Assembly: GCF_018139145.2 (NCBI RefSeq)
Contig: NC_059471.1
Span: forward strand, 79,320,520 to 79,384,519
Reading direction: 5' to 3'
Source: Gymnogyps californianus
Lineage: Eukaryota; Chordata; Aves; Accipitriformes; Cathartidae
DNA: 64,000 nucleotides
Shown here: positions 39,401 through 50,503 of the stretch, in pieces
How positions within the stretch are numbered: the first letter of the stretch is position 1
How the letters are laid out: every line of letters begins with the position of its first letter
Position numbers and translations under genes: made by a program
The notes under the pieces: generated by a model
What the model saw: the letters and a program-made list of their open reading frames with translations, nothing else
Database searches by the model: none
Told to the model about the DNA's origin: nothing

Positions 39401-41689
39401 TTTATTATATATTTACACTAAACACAAAATATGTGCAGAGAGATACAGACCTAAAATCCTTGTGAAGTGGTGAACTGTAAAGACAGAGCAGAGTTGCATC
39501 CTTCATACATGCTCACACATTTTAGTAATGTGCAATTAATGAATCTGAAAGATTTCTTTTAATTGTTTAGAACACTTGTCTCTGGTTTCCAGGAAGTGAC
39601 ATGACACAGTCACTAGTAGTTTCTCATGATTAGCTTTTTTCTTTTTAAATGAAAAGATTTTTCTCTCTCAGGATGGTGCATAACTGGCAAATAGGGTGAC
39701 TACCTGTGTTATCTTGTGGTTCTCTTTTATTATATTGCTGACCAGAGCTCATATTCAAAATTAAATTTCTAATGAGCATTTGGCTGAAAAAAGGAATATT
39801 GTGAAACAGTAATCATAGAAAAGAATATATGCTGTAATATGTGTATGTAATTATACAGGTTTTTTATTACAAATAAAATAATGGCATTATATCACAAAAG
39901 ATAATCTTATCTTCCATTCAGGTTATAATTTACTACCAGAAATAATGTTTATTATTTATTAATAATGCCATTAAGTTCTGTAATTGAGTTGAGATGAAAT
40001 TAGCAAATTCTTGAGAGACCATTTTAAAAAGATACCTAAATTGAACTTATATCTGATGGAGGCTGTGTGGCTTCATCTCTATTTGATTCACACCCAGTAA
40101 TTAATCATGCTTGAACAAGAAACATGATTATTTCTTCTGTTGTTTTTCCCAGCTCATGTTAAGTAAAATTTCTGTCTTACAGTGAGACAACTTTTAATAA
40201 ATTAAATACAGATTTTCATTTATGTACCTAGTTACCTGAAGATGCATATTGAAATCTAATGGCACTTTTCAGAAAAGCATTCTGGCTTTTTTACAGACAC
40301 AGATATCAGTTTACAGATACAGACAGACCCAGCCCTTTTTGCCCACACCGTGAGAGGGCTGAATGCAAATCAGTTCTAACCTGGGAAATACATAGTCGTC
40401 CTAATCTGGCACTGAATCTGAAGTGCCTAACCAATAGGTAGGGTGGAAGATTCCTGTGTCACTTAGGCTTCTCCGGAAGAAAAACCCCAACAACTAATAA
40501 GCATGTCAAATGCACCTAGACCTGAGGAAACAGGAGGAGCACGTCTGGCTCTGAGGGCTGGAGAGGATTCTGAGAAAGTATCTTACCAGGGAAGAGGAGA
40601 AATAACAAAATATTGAAAAATCAGCATTAAGAAATAGTGAGTTTACACTATAAAAATAAATATTAGAAGCAATCATATTACTGAGATTGAGTTACCAGTG
40701 ATCAATTAGGATGCCACAACTGACTTTTTACATGGTCTTAACTTGTTGCAAATGCAGAGTAATGTTTGTCTAAATGAATTAGCATTAGGAGGAGGCCAAA
40801 AGTGTATGGTTTCATTTCTCTTTTCACAGTCATATGACATAAAAGATGCAACAGATGACTGACTTGTAAGAGAGGAATTAATTGAGAGATTTGAACAAAT
40901 CTTAAGCTGATATGAGAAAATTATTAATGGTGTATAGTATTACTTTACCATTTGTTACAATTTAAAAACTTACTTTTTTGTTTCTCATGAAGCTGAGGAA
41001 TTTTCTTTTTGCAGAATCTTATGGAGGGCAGGGTTGTCTTCTAGTTTGTTTACAGTGTGATTTTTATGACTCTTAGGGAACTTTTTGGAGTTCTGGCATT
41101 CAGTTAAGCAAGGTAATTTTTTTTTTTTTTTTTGCATACTGCTTAAGGATAGTACAGCATATTTTAATAAGGTGAATATCTTTAAATGTTGCTTATTTCA
41201 TCAGAAAATACTATACCTTCAAGGATAAAGTATATTAAGCATTTTCTCAAAGGGTTCTATTACATTAAAAGAATAGTTTAGAGATAAATTACTTAAACTG
41301 AATAAAAATGCTGGGATGATTCAGTTGGGAAGAGGGATTTGAAAGAGTTTCATATCATTGTTCTTGTAAGAGATGCATGTGTCTGTAGTAATCAGGATAA
41401 AGATGAAACAACTAGCCATATCTTCAGCCAATTATCCAGGGCGGGGGGAAGACAACTCTTCAGCTTCTATATGATCTGCCAACATCTTTTAATGCAGAAA
41501 ACTAAAACTTAAAAAGAAGTGTTTGGTAAATGCATATGAAATATCAATAAATAGTGGATTATATTTATTATTTGTTTTCATCCATTTGTTCTTACACATT
41601 TATACTTAATTTGTTTTAATACAAATAGAAAATATGTATTAGAATCCCAAAAATGTAATTTGAAGATATGCAGAAAAAGTAGGATATGT

Positions 41690-41775
41690 GTGTATATGCG
41701 CCCACATACATGTGCAGATGTGTATATCGACATATCTATGTATGTACGCATGTATATAGGTTCATATATAAAGAT
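41690..41775. repeat. degenerate ATGT/ATAC microsatellite
   Basis: Imperfect GTGTATAT, ACATACATG and ATGTATGTACG units. The Ile/Tyr-rich minus-strand frame over it is an artefact. Confidence 0.6.
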
Positions 41776-44205
41776 TAAAGTATTGTAGTTTGAAATAGTG
41801 TGTATGAAATCCAAATTCTTATATGGATCTTGGTGTAGGAAGTTAAGCACCTCTTAAATCTATTCAACTTAGCAGCCACCTTGGGAAGAAAGAAGGTACT
41901 ATTAGTCCTATTATATCACAGGGACAGTGAAGCAGAGATTAAAAATTGCACTTATGTGTCCTACATGCAATTAAGGACAAATGTTGCCACCTGAATCTAA
42001 AACATAATCCTTCAAAGCTGAAGCCTACTGCAGGAACATCTAAAGGATGTTTTGGAAGTAAAAAAAAAAATCAAATTGGTTCAATGCAAAAAAACTAAAC
42101 AAAGCAAAAGTTAATTGGTTCAAAATGGACTAAAACAAATTCATGAAGCTAAAAAGATCCACGGGGAGCTATTGAGTGCAGTGCTCTCCTGTCCAAAATA
42201 CCCTAAATACTGACTGCCAAAAGCTAAAGGGTACACTAGTAAAAGAATATACTTGCCAAGTTTCTTACGTTCTTTCCTTAAGCATTTGGATTGGCTGTTG
42301 TTGGAGAACAAATACTAGGTTAAGGGGAAGCTTCATCTGATTTGGTGTAATCATTTTCATGTTAGGTCTACACATGCCTGTCTTTTCGCCATTAAAAACC
42401 CTGGTGTGACACAGACAAGCCTCAGCATTCTCAGAGCTTCATTCTTCTCACGTCCTTCCCTTTTTACTCCTCTGAATTTCTTTGCTGTTGTCCGTTCCAC
42501 TCAATTTCATCCGTCCAATTTTTCTTGCTTGCCAAGCACATCCCTTCAAGATGCATTAAAGTCTGCTGCAGAGAGAGTACACCAGAGAAATCAGAGTTGT
42601 TGGGATTAATTTTTTTTTTCCTGTTTCCTTGTTGATTTCACTTCAGGGACATGATACCAGGTGGAGGCAAATAGTCCAATGCATGAGTGTCTACAGATAC
42701 TCCTTCAAAGTGGAGGAGTATCCAGCAATATTGTATCAGAGACATCTTTCTGTAACATTTTTTTTTGTTAATATGAAAAATGAGAAATGGAGGTACTAAA
42801 TGAGGCTAACTTCTGCAGGAATAGATCCAGACAATAAGATTTTCAGCCACTTTGCAAATGACAGTGATCCAGTTGATATTGGGCACAGCTATTGTTAACT
42901 TTGCTGTGTAAATTTCTTTAAAACATTCTATGAAGAGGCAGTATAACATATACAGCATAAGATTTTAAAGTGGGACCAAGGTGATTAATGTTCTTAGGTA
43001 TTTTGGTGAATAGGTTATTTTCCTGCTGATGTCTCTACACAGACTTGAAATCGCTTTAAAATTCGGATAAATTGTAGTCAGTTAATTTCTAAGATATTTC
43101 ACTCATTTTTTAGATTTCTTTCATTCTGGAAAATAAGATACAGCTACTACTCTGGTTTCCAACAGTAACTTTGCTCAGTAAAAGGAAAATTAATTTGCTC
43201 TGTTCATTAGTGGCTAAAGACCCCACACATATTCAAAAAGACTACTCTCCATAGCTCTATACCTTCTAATTAAAACACAGGATGTTTTGTTTGTACCGCT
43301 TGAATTAAAGCTTGGAATCACTGTTCATAAAACTTGCAAAACCAGCTAGCTTTGTACCTTTAAAATGATGGTTTTATTAGTGGCAGGAGTATATATTTCT
43401 AGGTTTTATTCAGACAACATGAAGCCTACAGCACAACTGAGGGCACTCAGTAATTCTATGAAATAAATATGCAGGTCCTGTGAGCATCCATGTCACCAAC
43501 ATATATGTCACCCTTTTCAACATCCCTATTACCATGGACCTTGAGACCCTCTCAGTCTGAGTAGTGGAGTAGGAACATAAGATGCGGCAGCAGGTTGTTC
43601 CTATCCTATAGGGTCAGCATGTTAGTTCTTCTCTTGCAATGCGTGGGAAGCAATTCACGCTTGTTTATCCTTTCAGGGAAGAAAGGTAAACCTACTGCGC
43701 AGATTAAAAGTCTGCACTGTGGCAGGTGCTACACAACTTCATTAGTATGGTAATTTGATGAAGGGTTGGTTAGATGCATCCCGCCAAGCAGAACTGCATT
43801 TAGTGTTTTAGTCTTAAAGTTTGTGTATGTATTTTCCATGTCTGAAACGAAGTAGATTGCTTCCCATGGAGTAAACCAGGTAACGATCTGTTGCCACAGT
43901 GATAAGGCTGGGATCTTTAGATGTTGCTGGCTGAAGTCTAAACCAGAACTGTTGTCGTCAAAGTGAGGTCAATGGGTTATAAAGGATACGTTAAGCAATA
44001 AAAATCAGCTAATATACTTATTAGTGTTTTATCTGTATAAGAACAAGCACTAAAAGAGTTAAAATCCTCTTTGCACCTATACTTTCTGACAGAATGGCCA
44101 TAATGAAGGTTGGGAATCAGAAATCTCAGTCTGTGTTGGTTGATCCCCACTATTTTGATCTCTTCTCACTTGTGTCAGTCCCAAGTCTTATCTGCCCAGA
44201 CTCTT

Positions 44206-44625
44206 TCCAATCAGTTCTCTTCATCTGCCTTGATCATAACTCCTCAGCTCTTTCATCCCAGACACTCCCTGGGAGTTCTCTCACCTCTTTTCTTCAATTT
44301 GTTTTCCTATCCACTGTCATACTATCCCTTCCAGTTTCTTAAACCCTGTACCATTTCTCCTCATTGCAGCCTGCAATTCTCATTCCAGCTGGGTCTCAAG
44401 CTTCCCTTCTTGCTATTTATTCAAATCAGGGCAAGCTCTTCCAGTTCTGACTACTTCATCTTCTCTACAGATACTTTTACCCACCACACCTCACTGATTT
44501 ATGGATCTGTCTCCCTTAATGTCTCGTCTCTTTGTACCAGGTCTTCCAGTTCTGGCTTCTTTATCTTCTCTCCAGTTACTTTTATCTACCATAACTCACT
44601 GATTTACAATTTTTTTCTTTCTTGA
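44206..44625. repeat. degenerate pyrimidine-rich tandem repeat, period about 105
   Basis: Two clear units start at 44437 and 44542: TCTTCCAGTTCTG at each start, and TCACTGATTTA at 44491 and again at 44596, exactly 105 bases apart. Weaker TCC-AGTT phrases upstream (about 44206 and 44331) suggest older, decayed units. The plus strand is T/C-rich. Because 105 is divisible by three, one frame stays open for 171 codons (44110-44625). It encodes a Ser/Phe/Leu-rich repeat that resembles no known protein. Confidence 0.65.
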
Positions 44626-45771
44626 CCTGCTGTCCCCACTCTCTCTGGAAATTCTTGTTTCTAGTTCCTTTTCCTACTCTTTCACTTTCAAATTTCTACC
44701 TTAGTCTTGGTTTTCTCCGCTTTCCTTCTTGTCCCAGCATAATCCAGAGTGCAGGTGTGACTCATGCTCATCTGCATTTGAAAAAGGCTGCCCGCATCCA
44801 GAAAAGATGGGAGTATTACTAGGGGCAAAAGAGAGAGAGTCTCTATTCTTTTTTGATGTGCATACCTGGCAGAGTCCATCACAGCCTAGAGGCACTCAAT
44901 TTCAGCCAGGGCGTAGTCAATGCAGTTTAAAACAGAGGTATGACACGTCCCTGTGTAGGTAAAATAGCATTCATAGCATGCACATCTGCAAATAGACTGT
45001 GCTTTTATCATAAAAGCATGTAATGGTATGTAGTATTGTGTACAATACATTCTTCTTCCTGTTTTAAGTTGGATATAACATAAGCATTATTTATAGAGCA
45101 TAGTGATATGATATCAAATATTTTTACGTAATTTTGCTGTAGGCCCTGCTATTTAAAACATTTGTGAAGAGCTTTTTCTTAAACATTCCTTTCAATAATT
45201 TGATAATGCGTATCTTCACCCCCTATTCCATACTACTTATTCCTGTCAAGAAACTCGAACTGGATTTTTTTTTTTCCGTTATTGAAGAGAAATTCAGTCA
45301 TTTACTTCAATAGCAGAATTGATCAACTTTTTTCTGCAACGAACCTTGGAAATTTTGGTCCTAAATGATTTCAGTTTATGTATTCCTCAAATCACATTTA
45401 TACCTTAAAAAAAAAAAAAAAGCCTTATTTGCTCTCATGATTTGTTGCTATATAGTGCATCTGTGTATCCAAAAGTATTGTCACTGAGGTTGTAACTAGT
45501 TCTTTGTTCGTCTTTATTTAAAGGCTTCATCTGTGTAAAGGGATGGAAGGAAAAATTAGCTATATACTAAAAGATGCATTTTTATTTTTAAGAAATGTGA
45601 GAGAGAAAATAATGTTAAAAAAACCTCTTGAGAAAAAAAAAAGCCAAATAAAAATATACAATCTAATTTTCTTTTTCTCTTCCACTATACAATCAAGTGC
45701 AGAATTAGATTAACAGTCAAATTAAAAAAGAAGTCTATCTATTATGTTTTCCACCTGTTCTTACACACCAG

Positions 45772-45924
45772 GAAGAAGATGAGACTCCTTTTATTTCTAA
45801 TAATTTGCCAGTGTGCCATAAACAGTGTCAAAACACACAGTACTTCAAATCCCAATGTCATTTTACTGATGGCTGATGATCTTGGTATTGGAGACCTGGG
45901 ATGTTACGGGAACAGAACCTTAAG
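45772..45924 (+). CDS. STS: STS exon with signal peptide and metal-binding Asp pair
   Basis: Steryl-sulfatase hydrolyses 3-beta-hydroxysteroid sulfates such as DHEA sulfate and estrone sulfate at the ER membrane. Translation from the ATG at 45779 gives a hydrophobic signal peptide (about residues 1-22), then [22 protein letters not shown]. Asp33 and Asp34 of this segment correspond to the calcium-binding Asp pair of sulfatases, and Asn45 (NRT) to a known N-glycosylation site of human STS. The exon starts at an acceptor (CTTACACACCAG) seven bases before the ATG and ends at AG|GTATGA, two bases into codon 49. The frame is open through the acceptor (Lys-Lys-Met), similar to the human N-terminus, where a few residues come before the corresponding Met. 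The real start codon could therefore lie in an upstream exon that I could not locate. Confidence 0.92.
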
Positions 45925-47654
45925 GTATGACGATACATTTGGGAGAGTCATAGCTTTATATTTAGTTTTTCTATGGATTTGTGAAATTAAAAACCCCAAA
46001 ACATTCAGAGATTTGATTAGGTTCTTTATAAGTAACCAAAGTTAATAACCTTTCCAGAGAATAGAATATTCGATCTTTGTTTTCTTTTCTTAATAAGAAC
46101 TTATCTGATTTATTTATCCCACTGAAAAGTTGCATCATAAACAGAGAATTGAGCAACCAACCAAATAAGGGTAGGCCTAGAGAAGCAAAGTATAATCATC
46201 AATTTTCTTTTAAAATATACGTGACGCAAATACTATGAATTAAGCATATTTTGACGCACTTGTGATTTGAGACAAGCTTGTCACTAGCCAATTGGAAAGT
46301 GCTGATTTTTTTTCCTTCATTTATCTTCATGCTGTAGTCAATAAATTCATTAAAACAAATGTTAATATACCTGAGTAATGCAGCAGTGTTCCCCAGTGTG
46401 ATCCTTACTACCAACTTAGGTATGATGGTCACATAAACAGTGCAAGTTGTATCTAGTCATGGTGTTTCAGTGGTGTAGAGTCTTTGATCAAGTTAAAACA
46501 TTCAGACTAAAAGCACCATCCTGTCAAATGTTAAATACTCTTGTTCCTGCTGAAGTTAGTTAGAACTAAAAACTCCTCGTAACTCAAACTCAAAAAAAAA
46601 AAAAAACCCTCAGGTTACAGCTTCTAGTTTTAAACAGGAAAAAAGTATATACAACACTGATGCTTGGATCACTCCCCTTACAAGGACCAGAACTGCTCCA
46701 AGATCTATGTTCTCTGCTGTGAGAATTCAGAATTAGATCTTTGGAGTATGAAGAAATTTCATCGTACTGCGTGTTATCAGTAGGTGATGTTATAGATAGC
46801 AAAGAAGTCTGTTGGAAAATTAGTGTTTCTGACTATTCAGACTTAGATGGGAGCACTAGTGTGCCTTGAGGTCATGGTCATTAATCTCTCAGGTCAGGGA
46901 CCTATTAGAGCATGCTGCAGCTCCTGGCCAGTCTGCATTCCTAGTTTTTTTCTATAGAACCAGGGGCACAGGATTTCTTCCTGCAGGAACCAATTTTCAT
47001 CTGCATGATGAGCCAGGTCACAGACAAGTTTCCGTGCAGATATGGAAACTTGGATGTGCTCCTGGGTCTAATATTGCAGACATAGTCATGTCAGACATGT
47101 AAACGTCATCAATATGGAGCCTAACGCAGAGTCATAACCGTTTGAATCTCCCCTGATAACTGATACCATCACACAACATTACCCCTACCCCAAAAAACTT
47201 TTGCTGGGGAAAGACAAAAGTGACACCAAGTAGGCAGTCAGGAAGCACAACCTTTCTCCAGTCTCTCCTCTCCCCATTGCTGAAGCAGAAGGGCAATGTA
47301 AGTAGCGAAGTTACAGTTCTGGGTCAAGGAATGCATTAAAAAGGGTTGCAATACAATACGTCCAGGTGTCACAGTTTAGAACTGGCCGTGAAGAGTAGAT
47401 GAAAGTGGGGAAAAAGATTTTTGGCACAATGCCACAGTGCCTCAGTTCAGTGTTGAAATCTAATGTAAAAATATTTGACAAGGTAGTATTTAGAATTGCA
47501 ACACCACCGTGGTTTTGATAATTTGCATACAGTAAGTCTTAATTTGATTTTTCCTGATAGTTTTTACCTTGGATGCCTTGATCTCACCATGCTCATTTCC
47601 AAATAATCGTCTTTGTGTATTTTTAAAATTTTTTTCCTGCTTATGTTTTTCTAG
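45925..47654 (+). other. STS: STS intron between signal-peptide and formylglycine exons
   Basis: GT...AG intron of 1,730 bases, splitting an Arg codon after two bases. No repeat was recognised apart from short A-runs. Confidence 0.85.
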
Positions 47655-47776
47655 AACCTCTAATATTGACAGGCTAGCAGAGGAAGGAGTGACGCTTACT
47701 CAGCATATAGCAGCATCCCCACTTTGTACTCCAAGCAGGGCAGCTTTCCTGACAGGGCGATATCCTATCAGATCAG
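47655..47776 (+). CDS. STS: STS exon with the formylglycine (catalytic Cys) motif
   Basis: The acceptor is TTTTTCTAG and the donor is CAG|GTAAAA. The first base completes Arg49. The exon then encodes [17 protein letters not shown] and the sulfatase signature [16 protein letters not shown]. Cys73 in CTPSR is the residue that formylglycine-generating enzyme converts to the catalytic formylglycine, and Arg77 of the motif is present too. The match to STS and the X-linked arylsulfatase cluster is almost unbroken. The length of 122 bases keeps phase with both neighbouring exons. The open frame runs on into the intron for a while, but that extension has no similarity to the family. Confidence 0.95.
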
Positions 47777-50380
47777 GTAAAATCCCATTACTTTATTTAT
47801 GTATAAATATCATATTTTATTTCAGTAAACTGTATGCATTTTTTTCTCTGGCCTTTCTTGATATCTTTATCATTACCGGGTTAGATATTCATTTCAGTGA
47901 CTAATCAAGCTCAGCAGAGTTTGTCAACATTTGAAATCTTCCATATGTATGCGAAATTTTCACATTTCAGAAGAGTTAACACAAAAATAAAGCTTTTTCA
48001 TTGAGAAAAAGATTTTTTTTAAATACTGAGGAAAAAATCTGATTGTGGCCATTTAATGTAAGGAGCAGACAAATTCCATTGACTTCCTCCACTGTCCAAA
48101 TGACCCTGGGCTCTTTACCTGCCTCCCCAGTTGCATTCAGGCTGCTCCCAGGTGGGCAGCCTCAATGTTGAACATCACAGAGATGCATCTAGAAAGACAC
48201 AATGGACAAACCCAGTGTAAATCCTTCTGCTCAGACATTTCTGTTTCTACAAAACCTTTTGATTTAGACAAATTGTTATTTTTTCGGGGTGGGGGGGCGG
48301 CAAGGACAGTTCATTAAGGTATTCCAGGAGCCCTTAAAACTGGGAAGAAGAAAGCAAAAAATCCCCCTTCTTTCTAAGTATTTTTGTTCCATATCTACCC
48401 GTACACAGTGTTAAGTATCCTATGAATACATGCATTTAATAACTTCTCTTACTTTTAAAGTACCTGATCCAAAGCCCATTTGAGTCAGTGAAGATCCAGT
48501 CTGTTTGTTTTAGTGTGCTGGGACTGAGCCCCTCAGTGCTTAGCCATGCAACTTTAACATTCCCTTAACATAATTTTTAGCAAGGATCATTATACATTAA
48601 TCAGATCACTTGTTCATTAGTGATAAAACATCCTGTCCTTGCTTCTGGGAATGAAAGCAAAGCAAGACTCTGGAGCCTACTTGATATGTTCGTGCTCATT
48701 CAAATCAAGTAACAAGCTTCTGCAAAAGTGCCAGCTAATATAACTTGCTAAATTTTCCATTACATTCAGCTGCAAAGGAAAATTTTATATACCTGTTACA
48801 GCTATATTGCTATTAATATTTACTGTAGATAAAGCCACAGGTCACTTTCCATTACAATCCTTGTTCTTATTTCTGAAAAATTAGCATTTGAACTGTTTTT
48901 TTTTCTTAACTGATCTGCTCTCAGTCATACCTAATCATTTCCACATAGGTGCAAAAATTGAATTTTGTCTTAATTAAATTGTGAAATTGCTAAATATGGA
49001 CTACTTCCAAACATCAGTGAAGAGCTAGTAAAGGATTATTATAGAAGATACTAGAATCATGATGTGGAAAAAAATGTTAGAAATTTAAAACTCCTGCTAA
49101 CAGAGCTGAAGAAAAATATTCCAAAATGCAGTATTTGATGAGACACAAACTCAGAGAAAGGTAACAAAGAAGAAAAAAAAAAAAAAATCATGTTTCTGTA
49201 CTTTCATTCTGGTAACTTAAGGGAATTACACTGATTTCAGTTGCAAGCAATTCAAGTACATAAAAATAAATGTAAATAAATATATAATAAATAAAGTATA
49301 GATATGTATAGATGACTAAAACTACCTAAACTGTTGATCAGTAAAGTTAGCTGAGGTGAAAAACTGAAGTCAACATTTGAAGGGTAGGTTGAGCTCTCTT
49401 TAATAAACCAGTTTAACGAGTCTTTTTCTCATCTAACCACAAGGGATACCTGAGGGAAGATTCTGGTTGTCTACATCAGTCTTGTGACTTTGGCACTGCA
49501 ATCATCCAGTTGCATAATTCAGATTTCCTGGAGATACATCTGCACAGATTTGCATAGATATTCTGTGTTCTGTCTGTCTATACTCGGAGCCAGCTCTCAT
49601 CTGGAATCCTAGTAATCTAATTTTCATGAACCTGAGCTCTCAAGTTCCTCATCCTGAGAGTAGTTTATAAGCTCAAGTTTGTGTTCCTCAGACTCTCAGT
49701 ATATAGAAATTACTGTGGCTTATTTAGGTGTCATCTTGTTAGCTGATACCTGATGCTACTTTAATGCACTCTGTGTGCATTGAATCATGTGTCTTCATGC
49801 CATTGGAGCACTGGTCCTCTCCCATCAAAGCTGAGTGCCCTTGCCACTCTATTTCCAGAATCAGACTCTCTTGCTCTTTTTTAACCTCATGATATTTACA
49901 TGCCCAGCTGTAAGACTGCCCTATTTCAACTGCCTTCTCTCAAATAACCTGAAAGTCTTGTAGAAAATGACGTATGAGGAAAGTGGAAGTTCTGAGAGTA
50001 GAACTCAGGAGTGATCTCGTTTAGTCCTCAGCTCCATTCCTTCCCTGTGTACAAGAAAAATAAATTACGCAACCTCAGCTTCTTTCAGATATGTTATACC
50101 TTAGAACATCTACAGAAGGGGCTGCAACTGTTTATGTGATGGCTAGCCCCACGGTTATAAGCAGAGAATTTTTTTTCCACTTCTCAATTTCTGGTGTCAA
50201 TACAGAAAAGACCTCACTCAGCTAAATGGATGATTGTATCTGCCACTTGCAACACTTAGTGTCGGGTAGTAATATGTCATTTTAGTGATACCACCTAAAG
50301 CCAAAGAGTGCATGCAGAAAGAAGGAATGGAAATTGTTTCACTATATTATCCAAGTCTCATTCATTTTCATTGTATTTAG
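47777..50380 (+). other. STS: STS intron after the formylglycine exon
   Basis: GT...AG intron of 2,604 bases, splitting a Gly codon after one base. It contains A-rich simple sequence near 49.17-49.30 kb and nothing else notable. Confidence 0.85.
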
Positions 50381-50503
50381 GAATGGCTGCCTTCTCACGA
50401 GTTGGTGTCTTCTTATTTTCTGCCTCTTCTGGGGGACTTCCTTCTGAAGAAATAACTTTTTCCAAACTCCTGAAGCAGAGAGGTTATGCAACAGCTCTAA
50501 TAG
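50381..50503 (+). CDS. STS: STS exon, catalytic-domain core (SSGGLP region)
   Basis: The acceptor is TTTTCATTGTATTTAG and the donor is ATAG|GTAAAA. The exon encodes residues 90-130, with [13 protein letters not shown] followed by [14 protein letters not shown] and TALIG. These align with the human STS segment between the formylglycine motif and the active-site lysine, with conservative changes only. The final Gly codon is split, and the next exon supplies GKWHLG in the correct phase. Length is 123 bases. Confidence 0.95.

Larger units (their letters stand above)
36452..45771. other. noncoding DNA upstream of the first recognised STS exon
   Basis: AT-rich with no recognised gene. It holds the ATGT microsatellite at 41.7 kb and the pyrimidine-rich tandem repeat at 44.2-44.6 kb. 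At least its right end must be intron, because the first STS coding exon starts at a splice acceptor and not at a promoter. Confidence 0.55.

Noticed and set aside
45925..46045. Extension of the STS signal-peptide frame past 45924
   Set aside because: It is intron read-through after a good donor. The family sequence resumes at 47655.
47777..47904. Extension of the formylglycine exon frame
   Set aside because: It is intron read-through after CAG|GTAAAA, with no similarity to sulfatases.
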